A stretch of 64,000 nt of DNA from Halorubrum halophilum (GTDB lineage: Archaea > Halobacteriota > Halobacteria > Halobacteriales > Haloferacaceae). Below the pieces are notes generated by a model, which had not been told where the DNA came from, did not search any database, and worked only from the letters and a program-made list of their open reading frames with translations. Shown here piece after piece: positions 1 through 6,743 of this stretch (the stretch's first letter is position 1; each line of letters starts with the position of its first letter). The stretch lies in contig NZ_BBJP01000039.1 of assembly GCF_000739595.1 (NCBI RefSeq), positions 62,001 to 126,000 of the forward strand, given 5' to 3'. The position numbers and the translations under genes were made by a program.

Positions 1-2
1 GG

Positions 3-611
3 CGACCGCGAGCAGCCTACGAGGGGGAGAATGCGATCGCCTCGTACATCGTGGTCGCCTCGTTTATGACTGGCCTCGTGGGAATCCCGCTCTACATCTT
101 CGCCGTCGATCTGGCTGGCCAACTCACCGGTGGCGTATTTATCGCTGTCATCGGACTGTTGCTAGTTGCAACCGGAATTTTGCAACTCGCGTCTGAATCC
201 GTCTCGATGGGAAAGAACAAAGCGCCAACATTCGCGGATTCAGTCCTCGTCGGCGCCGTTCAGGGGATCGCGATCCTGCCCGGCGTTTCGCGATCGGGGA
301 TGACCACGAGCGCCTTCCTCTTTCGCAGCTATGAGGCGCCGACCGCGTTTCGACTTTCGTTTTTGTTGTCGATCCCAGCCAGTCTCGGCGCAGCGGCACT
401 CACACTACTCAGTGCTGGTGGTCTCCCGGGGATCAGTCCCACGGCTGCGTTCGTCGCGCTTGCTGTCAGTGCGATTGTCGGCTACCTTACCATCGACGCG
501 CTCATGCGGGTCGTCGAGCGTGTCCCGTTCTGGGCGGTCTGCTTCGGACTTGGTGGGTTAGCGATTGTCGGGGGCGGTGTCGTGTCGATATTGACCTCCT
601 CCCCGGCCTGA
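3..611 (+). CDS. uppP: Undecaprenyl/polyprenyl-diphosphatase (UppP/BacA family), 3' part
   Basis: Integral membrane phosphatase that recycles polyprenyl diphosphate carrier lipid; in archaea the likely substrate is dolichyl diphosphate released by N-glycosylation. The frame is open to the window edge, so the start and the first acidic active-site motif are missing. The second family signature is present as PGVSRSGMT (about codon 81), which holds the catalytic Ser/Arg, and four to five hydrophobic helices follow. It converges on the nucleotidyltransferase at 718-1941, with an inverted repeat between them. A role in the surface-glycan cluster downstream is inferred from context. Family assignment is firm; carrier-lipid specificity is not shown by the sequence. 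Confidence 0.88.
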   Translation, partial: RPRAAYEGENAIASYIVVASFMTGLVGIPLYIFAVDLAGQLTGGVFIAVIGLLLVATGILQLASESVSMGKNKAPTFADSVLVGAVQGIAILPGVSRSGMTTSAFLFRSYEAPTAFRLSFLLSIPASLGAAALTLLSAGGLPGISPTAAFVALAVSAIVGYLTIDALMRVVERVPFWAVCFGLGGLAIVGGGVVSILTSSPA

Positions 612-616
612 AGGGA

Positions 617-664
617 TTGCCAGACTGTCTCGCGTTCTAGTTGCCCGCAGGCACAGTCTGGCAA
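617..664. terminator. Inverted repeat between convergent genes
   Basis: TTGCCAGACTGT (617-628) and its exact reverse complement ACAGTCTGGCAA (653-664) form a 12-bp stem with a 24-base loop. It lies just after the uppP stop and before the stop of the opposing nucleotidyltransferase. Position suggests a bidirectional terminator or 3' end processing signal; there is no long T run. Confidence 0.5.
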
Positions 665-717
665 CGAAGCGGTAGCCAGTTGGACGGCTCTCTCGTTGCC
701 CTTCACACCAATACTGG

Positions 718-1941
718 TCAGTCATTCGTGAGACGGTCCCGTGTGAGCACCTCACCGGGCGCTGTCGTCGCACCAACGCCCATCGTGACGCCGGCGTTCA
801 GCGACGTGTTGATCCCCGTCTTCGCGTCGTCGCCGACGACCACACCGAACTTTCGCCGACCCGTGTTGACCCGGTCGCCTTTCACGGTCAGCCGAACGTT
901 CTCGTCGTCGTGGCGCAGGTTCGCGACGTTCGTTCCGGCGCCGACGTTCACGTCGCGACCCAGTATCGAATCGCCGACGTAGGACAGGTGACCGACCGAC
1001 ACGCCGGCCATGAGCACCGAGTTTTTCACTTCGACCGAGTGACCCACATGACCGTCTGGACCCACGACGGTCGCCCCCCGAATGTAGGCGTTCGGTCCGA
1101 CTTCTGCACCCTCACAGATCAAGGCCGGCCCCTCCACGTATGCACCCGATCGAACACGGGCGCCGGCCTCGACGACGACAGCTCCCTCTAGGTGTACACC
1201 TTCCTCAACGGTACCGTCGAGTTGCTGGTCGTCCCAGTCGCCGAGGACGACCTCGGTCGCCTCCAACAGCTCCCACGGCCGCCCGACGTCGAGCCACGTG
1301 CCCGCATACGATGCGACCGCAATCTCGCGGTCGTCAGCAAGAAGCAACTCCAGCGTGGTCGTGATCTCGTACTCACCCCGCTCGCTTTCGGGCGTTCGCT
1401 CGATGTACTCGAAAACGTCCGGCTCGAACGCGTAACAACCAACATTCGCCAGCGATGTCGGGGGATCTGCGGGCTTCTCGATGATACCCGCAAGGACATC
1501 ACCATCGGTGCCATCCTCGCTCGTCGTCGAAATAACACCGTACGACTGTGGGTCGTCGACGACCGTAGCGGCGACTGCAGTCCCACCCGCGTCGGCTAGC
1601 GCCCGCGGCAGTTCGGGATCAACGAGTACGTCGCCGTTGAGTACGATAAACCGGTCGTCGACGACTGACTCGGCCTGCGCGACGGCATCGGCCGTCCCTC
1701 GCGCCTCTTCCTGCTCGACGTAGTGAACGGGTCGGTTTCGATACGAGTCACCGATCGTCTCGCGGATCAGATCGCCGCGATAGCCGATCACGACCACGAA
1801 CTCGTCGACAACCTCGTACGCGGCGTCGAACGCGTGTTCGAGCAGCGATCGGTCGCCGACCGGGAGCAGCGGTTTTGGTCGCCGATCCGTCAGTGGTCGC
1901 ATCCGCGTTCCACGACCCGCCGCGAGCACGACTCCGTACAT
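718..1941 (-). CDS. GlmU-type sugar-1-phosphate nucleotidyltransferase with left-handed beta-helix domain
   Basis: 407 residues. The N-terminal domain (1-230) has the NTP-transferase signature LAAGRGTRMRPLT followed by KPLLPVGD, and the metal-binding motif NGDVLVDPE. The C-terminal half (250-400) has hexapeptide-type repeats of a left-handed beta-helix acyltransferase. Expected reaction: NTP plus sugar-1-phosphate gives NDP-sugar, possibly with an acetyl transfer. The ATG at 1941 is chosen because the domain starts right there; an in-frame extension upstream lacks family character. It is a paralogue of the GlmU-like gene at 8975-10186, so one of the two may act on glucose- or another hexose-1-phosphate. 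It was probably once nearer to glmM, from which a mobile unit (2082-3429) now separates it. Confidence 0.88.
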   Translation of the reverse strand: MYGVVLAAGRGTRMRPLTDRRPKPLLPVGDRSLLEHAFDAAYEVVDEFVVVIGYRGDLIRETIGDSYRNRPVHYVEQEEARGTADAVAQAESVVDDRFIVLNGDVLVDPELPRALADAGGTAVAATVVDDPQSYGVISTTSEDGTDGDVLAGIIEKPADPPTSLANVGCYAFEPDVFEYIERTPESERGEYEITTTLELLLADDREIAVASYAGTWLDVGRPWELLEATEVVLGDWDDQQLDGTVEEGVHLEGAVVVEAGARVRSGAYVEGPALICEGAEVGPNAYIRGATVVGPDGHVGHSVEVKNSVLMAGVSVGHLSYVGDSILGRDVNVGAGTNVANLRHDDENVRLTVKGDRVNTGRRKFGVVVGDDAKTGINTSLNAGVTMGVGATTAPGEVLTRDRLTND

Positions 1942-2073
1942 ATCTGGGTGCGACGACCGGACGAGGTAAAGCCGCTCTGATCGTCGAAGACGGCTCACGC
2001 CCCGATCGCATCGGTGTGTGCCCACCCACAAATCTGATCGGAGAGAGCCGCACGAGAAACGCAGAGCTTTTAC

Positions 2074-2081
2074 GAAAAATT
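2074..2081. repeat. Target-site duplication, left copy (GAAAAATT)
   Basis: Eight bases GAAAAATT immediately before the left terminal repeat. The identical octamer follows the right terminal repeat at 3430-3437, as expected for an 8-bp staggered insertion. Confidence 0.85.
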
Positions 2082-2156
2082 GGCTTTGTTGAAATCCTCT
2101 TTTTCAGACATATCCTCTCTCGAAACAGCTGTTCGCTGATGGCTGCTGACTGACCA

Positions 2157-2684
2157 TTACGTGATCTCGTCAATCAGCTCAAACCCATTTTTGAACCGCA
2201 CACGATTCTCGAACCCGTGGGCGTCGAGTGTCGCAACAACCGCCTCGCCGGCGTCGATGTCGGTCGTCACGATACAGACCAGACCGCTATCCGCTTCGAG
2301 CCTTTCAACTGCGGCCGCAGCAAGCGCGGTGTCAGCCTTTTCGATCCGATCCTCGCTTCTTTTCGAGGATCGAGCGATATACGATCGGACACCGTCCATC
2401 ACTCGTGATACCGTCCCGTTCGTATAATCAGGCTCGTCGGCAACTGTAATCCAACCAGCGTCGATGGCGCTGTTGATCGGAGTCTGGCCCGGCGTACTTC
2501 TCTCCGGCGCACCACCGAGTTCGTCGTAGACCCGCTGCGGAACGACGAACGTGAGGTCGTTCCGTCGGGCAAAGCGTTCGAGAGCGGTGTACTTGTTGTT
2601 CTGTTGCCGACCACAGGCGATGAACAAACCTGTATCCGCTATCCAAGTCACGGAATCCTGCAACGGGTCGAACGTCTCACTCAT
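2157..2684 (-). CDS. PIN-like nuclease domain protein, toxin-like
   Basis: 175 residues. Acidic residues fit a PIN fold: D17 in IADTG, D54/E55 in YDELG, D118 in EKADTA and D142/D144 in TTDIDAG. PIN domains are metal-dependent RNases, typical of VapC toxins. The start lies 11 bp downstream of the winged-helix gene's stop, so the two are co-transcribed, with the putative regulator first. The pair is the whole coding content of the mobile unit 2082-3429. A toxin-antitoxin role is inferred from fold, pairing and mobility; it is not a canonical VapC, and an RNA-processing or defence role is possible. The stop codon abuts the conserved subterminal region of the element. Confidence 0.75.
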   Translation of the reverse strand: MSETFDPLQDSVTWIADTGLFIACGRQQNNKYTALERFARRNDLTFVVPQRVYDELGGAPERSTPGQTPINSAIDAGWITVADEPDYTNGTVSRVMDGVRSYIARSSKRSEDRIEKADTALAAAAVERLEADSGLVCIVTTDIDAGEAVVATLDAHGFENRVRFKNGFELIDEIT

Positions 2685-2695
2685 CGCTCTCGTAG

Positions 2696-3286
2696 TCAGC
2701 CTTCGACCGTCGGATTCTCGTTGGCATCCCGAATCTCGTCGAAGTAGGGATCAACCGGCTCCATGTCGAGGACGACGTCTCGTAGTGCCTGTAACACGGC
2801 AATTGCGAAGGCGTGCTGAAGGTCGAGTTCCCGGGCTGCAACTCGCTCCGACATGTTCCCGTTGGCGTACGGTATCGCATACGTTAGGGCGGCAGCGAGC
2901 TTTCCGAGACCGTCTCTCTCGATGAGGAGATTGAGGTCCTGATCCCGAGGAGATCGGCCGAACGCTTCGATGAGCGTCGGCGTGATCGTATACTCGTCTC
3001 CCCCGAGATTTGTCGAGAGAGTGATCGGGACTGCTGAATACGTGTGTGTTTTCTGGCCCTCATCTCGAGTGAGGACCTTGAGCTCAACGAGCGAGCCGGC
3101 ATCGGAATACGCTGTCGTCCGGGGAATCTCCAGTTCATCGACAATGTCGTCGATAGTGACCTCCTCTTGCCGGAGCACGAAGGTGTAGAGCCGCGCCAGT
3201 CGTGGCTCTTCCAGCAGCTGTGCAACTGACAGCAGGCCGTTGACGGCGCGTTCGGGGTCTCCAGCTGCCTTCGACATACAATTCAT
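2696..3286 (-). CDS. Winged-helix DNA-binding protein, antitoxin/regulator-like
   Basis: 196 residues. Residues about 30-90 form a winged helix: a helix pair around TIDDIVDELEIPRTTAYSD, then a charged wing (TRDEGQKTHTYSA). The C-terminal half is alpha-helical and unrecognised. A TATA-like stretch on the minus strand (about 3300-3310) lies roughly 25 bases upstream of either ATG 3286 or ATG 3277, so the transcript is probably leaderless and 3277 is an equally good start. It precedes the PIN gene by 11 bp in the same unit and is the natural candidate for its repressor or antitoxin. Haloarchaea carry many such PIN/HTH neighbours; exact family name not assigned. Confidence 0.7.
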   Translation of the reverse strand: MNCMSKAAGDPERAVNGLLSVAQLLEEPRLARLYTFVLRQEEVTIDDIVDELEIPRTTAYSDAGSLVELKVLTRDEGQKTHTYSAVPITLSTNLGGDEYTITPTLIEAFGRSPRDQDLNLLIERDGLGKLAAALTYAIPYANGNMSERVAARELDLQHAFAIAVLQALRDVVLDMEPVDPYFDEIRDANENPTVEG

Positions 3287-3413
3287 AATTCATGTACTAG
3301 ATAATAGTGTTTGGGGTTGCCCAATCGGACGAGATACTTCGGAAACCCTGTGCCGAGCGATTCGTGAGTCCTCTGTATTGACCGCAACCGGGGCAGAATA
3401 TATCACCTACTGA
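3287..3413. promoter_or_regulatory. Promoter of the PIN/HTH pair and right subterminal region
   Basis: Upstream of the winged-helix gene. The AT-rich stretch at about 3296-3312 supplies a minus-strand TATA box. The part near 3376-3413 (CTCTGTATT, ATCAC) is shared with the other unit's right end and is probably a transposase recognition region rather than part of the gene's promoter. Confidence 0.45.
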
Positions 3414-3429
3414 GGATTTCAACAGAGCC

Positions 3430-3437
3430 GAAAAATT
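3430..3437. repeat. Target-site duplication, right copy (GAAAAATT)
   Basis: Identical to 2074-2081. It is followed by a 6-bp stem with a GAAA loop (CGAGGC-GAAA-GCCTCG, 3438-3453) belonging to the pre-insertion sequence. Confidence 0.85.
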
Positions 3438-3459
3438 CGAGGCGAAAGCCTCGCCCTTC

Positions 3460-3616
3460 ACAGTAGTTGCCGAATCGGCCCGTATCAGTCACCGATCGGG
3501 TGTGAACAACGGTCTTCAGTTATATACGTAATAAAGAGATATATAAATAGAATACACCGAGTTTGATGACCAGTATCCTCGATATGAGACGTGTTGTGAG
3601 GTTCGGCAACTACTGT
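3460..3616. repeat. Small inverted-repeat element (MITE-like), 157 bp
   Basis: ACAGTAGTTGCCGAA (3460-3474) is matched exactly in reverse complement by TTCGGCAACTACTGT (3602-3616). The interior is AT-rich with no open frame. No clear target duplication is seen. A GGATGTCAA motif at 3629-3637 also occurs at the right end of the TnpB remnant (5728-5736), so IS605-type debris may be mixed in. The rest of the gap up to 3679 holds only the palindrome GCCTCGAGGC (3654-3663). Confidence 0.5.
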
Positions 3617-3679
3617 TTAGCGCGGGGAGGATGTCAAAGATAACAAGGCGAGTGCCTCGAGGCTTGCCCCCAAGGCGGT

Positions 3680-5020
3680 TCACACCCGATTAGCTGCTCG
3701 CTCGACCAGCTCGTAAGCCGTCTCGAACAGCGCCTCAGTATCGGCTTCCTCGCGTGCTTCAGCTGTCACTCGCACCAGCGGCTCGGTGCCGCTCGCACGT
3801 ACGAGGAACCAGCCTGCGTCGGTCTCCACGCGAATCCCGTCACGTGTCGAGATGTCGTCGAACTCTGCAGCCGCAATCTCGGCGACGGCCTCGACAACTG
3901 TGCTCTTCGAATCTGTCCGCACCGACTCACGCCGGATCGGATATGTGGGCAGCTCGTCGACAAGCGCCGCGAGCGATCCCTCCTGAACAACTAGCGCGGC
4001 GAGTACAAAGGCGGCGAGTGGCCCGTCTGGACACTGGGTGTGTTCGGGGAAGATCCACGCGCCGCTCGGTTCACCTCCGAAGACGACGTCTGGTTCTTCG
4101 GTCGCGGCCGCAACGTATGCATCCCCCACAGGCGTATATATCACCTCAGCACCCACGTCTCCGACCGCGTCCGCGACCAAGAGGCTCGTGTCGACTGGTA
4201 CGGCCACGCGGTCACCCGCTTCGGCCTCACGACGAGCGAACAACGCGAGCAGCGCGTCGCCGGAGACGAACTGCCCGTGTTCATCGATCGCCATCAGCCG
4301 ATCAGCGTCCCCGTCGTGAACCAGCCCTAAGTCCGCGTCGGTCGCCCCAACAAGTTTGCAGGCTGTCTCGCAGTGTTCGGCTGTCGGCTCGCTCGGTCGG
4401 CCGGGGAACCGTCCATCACGCTGGCCGTTGAGCGTCTCGACGGTACACCCCGCGGCGTGGAGTGCGTCGGCAGTCACGCGGCCGACACCGTTACCCACGT
4501 CGACGATGACGGACAGATCGTCGGGTAGTGACACCGCTGCGTGAAGTGCGCGCTCGTGTTCGGCACGAGGGCTCTCACCGTCACGTCCGTCGTTGATACG
4601 ACTGACTGTCCCGATCGCGTCGTGGGACGCGGCCGCGAACTCGCCCTCACGGACGATCTGGGCGATGCGATCGTTGCGCTCATCATCGAACGCACGGCCC
4701 GAGGCGGTCCAGAGCTTGATCCCGTTGTCGGACGGGGGGTTGTGCGAGGCGGTGACGACGACGCCCGCATCTGCGTCCTCACGACTCACCGTCCGCGCGA
4801 CCGTGGGTGTCGACTGTACGCCGACATCCGTAACGTCGCCGCCACACTCCGTGATCCCCGCGGTGAGCGCCCGGCTGAGCATGCGCCCGCTTGCGCGAGC
4901 GTCACGGCCGACCACGACTGTCTCGGCGCCGTCAGTCACAAGCGCCCGTCCCACGTCGAGTGCGAGATCGGCCGTGACCGTCTCGCCGACTGGACCGCGC
5001 ACGCCGCTGGTTCCGAACAT
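3680..5020 (-). CDS. glmM: Phosphoglucosamine mutase (GlmM-type phosphohexomutase)
   Basis: 446 residues, normal for the alpha-D-phosphohexomutase family. It interconverts glucosamine-6-phosphate and glucosamine-1-phosphate, between GlmS and GlmU in UDP-GlcNAc synthesis. All four active-site segments are visible: the phosphoserine loop TASHNPP, the metal loop DGDADR, the sugar-binding loop GGEPSGAW and the phosphate-binding loop RASGTEP. The ATG at 5020 is chosen because the protein then opens with MFGTSGVRG, the family's usual N-terminus; an upstream in-frame start adds 17 unlikely residues. GlmS and GlmU lie upstream on the same strand beyond mobile DNA. Phosphomannomutase activity cannot be excluded from sequence, but context favours GlmM. 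Confidence 0.9.
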   Translation of the reverse strand: MFGTSGVRGPVGETVTADLALDVGRALVTDGAETVVVGRDARASGRMLSRALTAGITECGGDVTDVGVQSTPTVARTVSREDADAGVVVTASHNPPSDNGIKLWTASGRAFDDERNDRIAQIVREGEFAAASHDAIGTVSRINDGRDGESPRAEHERALHAAVSLPDDLSVIVDVGNGVGRVTADALHAAGCTVETLNGQRDGRFPGRPSEPTAEHCETACKLVGATDADLGLVHDGDADRLMAIDEHGQFVSGDALLALFARREAEAGDRVAVPVDTSLLVADAVGDVGAEVIYTPVGDAYVAAATEEPDVVFGGEPSGAWIFPEHTQCPDGPLAAFVLAALVVQEGSLAALVDELPTYPIRRESVRTDSKSTVVEAVAEIAAAEFDDISTRDGIRVETDAGWFLVRASGTEPLVRVTAEAREEADTEALFETAYELVERAANRV

Positions 5021-5232
5021 ACGCTCGCGGTCGGTGGCCGTACCAAAGACGATTCTGGAAGCGTCGTCCATGTGCCCGAGGACCGCAACGGCTCAGGCCA
5101 TCACCGAGCACCGGCCGAAACCGATTCTCCTCGAGACGACGCCCCAATTTCGGAAGCTGTTCGACGCGTTCATCGACGTGGGAACGAAAATCTCCACCTC
5201 GTCGTTGGCTACATCACAATTGACGCGCTTAT

Positions 5233-5736
5233 ACCGATTCGAGGGGAATACCTGCGGCTTTAGCCACAGGATGAATCCGACAGAACTCTACACGAACCAC
5301 TGTTCGGTGGTATCCCCGAGTTTCCAAAGTCCGCAGTTTCAAGTGGTGTCAATTCGTATCTGAGGGTAAGGTCAGGTCGGAACGGAGCGATTCCGAACGG
5401 CCTTCGGAGGCGGCCTCGCCGCCGCTAATGAGACAATATCCGAAACACCAACACGGTGAACGCGAATGCCAGAAGCGTTCGTCTGTGCCTGTTGGTCGAG
5501 CAAGCCCAAAGATACCTCCAAGTCCGTCGAAGTGTCGGCGACTCCCTGCTGGCAAAAATAACAGGTGGGAGTCAGCGGCATTGAGGATAGGAGTACCGGC
5601 GGTTTGGCACCGCCAGTCAGCCACCGTTTCGTGATGGGTTAAACGGGTTCCCGAAGAAGAAATCGGACTCATGGTTGCGAACCTGAAACTCCCACCGCTC
5701 GGGATTCCTCCGCGTTCACGCGGAGGAGGATGTCAA
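5233..5736 (+). mobile_element. Internally deleted IS1341/IS605-type (TnpB) element
   Basis: About 504 bp with both ends but no intact tnpB. The left end follows TTAT (5229-5232) and reads GGGAATACC, an imperfect hairpin (CCTGCGGCT..AGCCACAGG), then ATGAATCCGACA. The intact element at 52078-53463 has the same order on the minus strand: TTTAT, GGCGAATACC, hairpin, ATGAAGCCGACA. The right end has the scaffold-like GGATTCC, a perfect hairpin CCTCCGCG-TTCA-CGCGGAGG (5706-5725) and terminates at GGATGTCAA. The middle contains short frames with Cys pairs but no RuvC motifs. It may still specify an omega-RNA-like transcript from about 5590 on (hairpin GGCGGT..ACCGCC). Confidence 0.65.
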
Positions 5737-5749
5737 TTTGCGCTCTATC

Positions 5750-5773
5750 GTTTCCGTTGAAATCCTCTTCTTC
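5750..5773. repeat. Left-end relic of a third inverted-repeat unit, used as insertion target
   Basis: GTTTCCGTTGAAATCC (5750-5765) matches 12 of 16 positions of the left terminal repeat at 2082-2097. It is followed by TCTTCTTC (5766-5773) which, joined across the inserted unit to AGATATATC at 6361, parallels TCTTTTTCAGACATATC in the 2082 unit. The relic was therefore split by the unit 5774-6352, and TCTTCTTC is its duplicated target. Confidence 0.65.
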
Positions 5774-5785
5774 GGCTCTGTTGAA

Positions 5786-6100
5786 ATCCTTAAGATCTGA
5801 TAGGATCGAGGTGCGAGATACAGAGGATGTAGTTAGCACCTGAACGATGTTATTTTCTCCGTCTATATCCTGAATTAGCCGATAGAATGTGCCTGCCAAT
5901 TGCTCATATCTTTATCGCGGACAGGGAGGTATGCAACCCTGATTTAATGGAAAAGGTTGAGCTTTTTCAAGATGGTGGTAGTACACATCGATTCCGGAAT
6001 ATATCTGATTTGCGGTATTAACGTCCGGTAAACCAGCACTGATTGATATACAGAATAATTCCATCGCTGTATGCCAGACTGTTTCGTAAACAGTGGCCAT
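5786..6100 (-). pseudogene. Possible interrupted gene inside the nested unit
   Basis: A minus-strand frame starts at ATG 6100 (MATVYETVWHTAMELF), meets TAA at 5912-5914, and continues in the same frame with protein-like sequence (LAGTFYRLIQDIDGENN) until it runs through the terminal repeat. It reads like one decayed gene with a nonsense codon, but I do not recognise it, and its 5' end overlaps the Cys-rich gene on the other strand. Alternatively it is chance sequence. Confidence 0.25.
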
Positions 6101-6214
6101 TGCGAAGGTTCTACGTGGGATGAATGTAATGAGTGTGATATTTATGTTTGTCCTCCTTGCACGGGAACCATGTCTGAATGTCCTAACTGCGGAACTACTT
6201 GGGGGTGGGGTTAG
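6071..6214 (+). CDS. 47-residue Cys-rich zinc-finger-like small protein
   Basis: ATG at 6071 opens 47 codons ending TAG; an in-frame TAA at 6056-6058 excludes a longer form. There are eight cysteines (4, 11, 19, 22, 27, 30, 37, 40), including pairs CNEC, CPPC and CPNCG, plus His10. This is enough for one or two zinc sites, like the CPxCG micro-proteins of haloarchaea. It is the only intact plus-strand gene of the mobile unit 5774-6352 and so its cargo. No function is known to me; a regulatory or nucleic-acid-binding role is a guess. No Shine-Dalgarno sequence is visible, which is common in haloarchaea. Confidence 0.6.
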   Translation: MPDCFVNSGHCEGSTWDECNECDIYVCPPCTGTMSECPNCGTTWGWG

Positions 6215-6458
6215 CAAATAGCTCTCACGATACATTTACTGTACTGAGCGATCCGGCCTGACCGAATCTGAGAGGAACTTAGTACGAGACTTGCGCTCTG
6301 TATTCAGCGTGCTCTCTCCAACCTATCACAATTTGAGGATTTCAACAGAGCCTCTTCTTCAGATATATCATCGTCTGAAGCAACCGGTCGCTGAGGAGTG
6401 CGTATTGAATGACCATGCCACCGACATCTATATCAGTATGAAAAAAGTATGAATATAC

Positions 6459-6728
6459 ATGTCCAAACACAAACGGAAAGTCGGAGATCGGGGGCAGGTG
6501 ACGATTCCGAAGGAACTGCGAGATCGTCGTGGCATTAAAGGCGGTGACGAAGTTGAATTCGTCGAAGTGAATGACGAGATCATACTCAAACCGCCGACAG
6601 ATGAAGAACGGCTTGCTGAAGGATATCGAAAGAGGGCCGAACGGTCTCGTGAGTTGGCTGAAGAAATGGAAGAAGCTTCCTCAGAAGCAACCGGGCATCT
6701 CGGTGACGCACCCGGCTGGAGCGAGTGA
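6459..6728 (+). CDS. AbrB/MazE-family antitoxin
   Basis: 89 residues. Residues 5-50 form a SpoVT/AbrB swapped-hairpin DNA-binding domain (GDRGQVTIPKELRDRRGI, then GDEVEFVEVNDEIILKP). The acidic, helical C-terminal tail (51-89) is the expected toxin-binding segment of a MazE-type antitoxin. It sits 15 bp upstream of a MazF-type gene. CTATATCA at about 6428-6435 is a TATA box 25-30 bases before the ATG, so the transcript should be leaderless. Like other MazE proteins it would repress its own operon. Upstream sequence is the split left-end relic of an inverted-repeat unit, so this pair may itself have arrived as cargo. Confidence 0.88.
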   Translation: MSKHKRKVGDRGQVTIPKELRDRRGIKGGDEVEFVEVNDEIILKPPTDEERLAEGYRKRAERSRELAEEMEEASSEATGHLGDAPGWSE

Positions 6729-6743
6729 ATTCTGGAGTCACGT

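Larger units (their letters stand above)
2082..3429. mobile_element. Transposase-less inverted-repeat unit carrying a PIN/winged-helix pair
   Basis: The unit is 1348 bp. It begins with GGCTTTGTTGAAATCC (2082-2097) and ends with GGATTTCAACAGAGCC (3414-3429), inverted repeats with one mismatch. Perfect 8-bp duplications GAAAAATT flank it (2074-2081, 3430-3437). Inside are only a PIN-domain gene and a winged-helix gene; no transposase frame exists. The ends resemble IS6-family termini, which also make 8-bp duplications, so trans-mobilisation by an IS6-like transposase is inferred. The right subterminal stretch (CTCTGTATT, then ATCAC, then TGAGGATTTC) matches the right end of the unit at 5774-6352. 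The left subterminal stretch matches sequence at 5766-5773 plus 6361-6415. Confidence 0.85.
5774..6352. mobile_element. Second transposase-less inverted-repeat unit, 579 bp, nested
   Basis: Perfect 16-bp terminal inverted repeats, GGCTCTGTTGAAATCC (5774-5789) and GGATTTCAACAGAGCC (6337-6352), are flanked by perfect 8-bp duplications TCTTCTTC (5766-5773 and 6353-6360). The right subterminal region shares CTCTGTATT and ATCAC with the right end of the 2082-3429 unit. The unit encodes a 47-residue Cys-rich protein (6071-6214) and, on the other strand, an interrupted reading frame. It is too small for a transposase. Exact repeats and exact duplications argue for a recent insertion, most simply by an IS6-like transposase acting in trans. 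Confidence 0.87.

Noticed and set aside
2082-6352. An IS6-type or other transposase within the repeat units
   Set aside because: No frame in either unit is long enough or shows a DDE motif; the units are non-autonomous.
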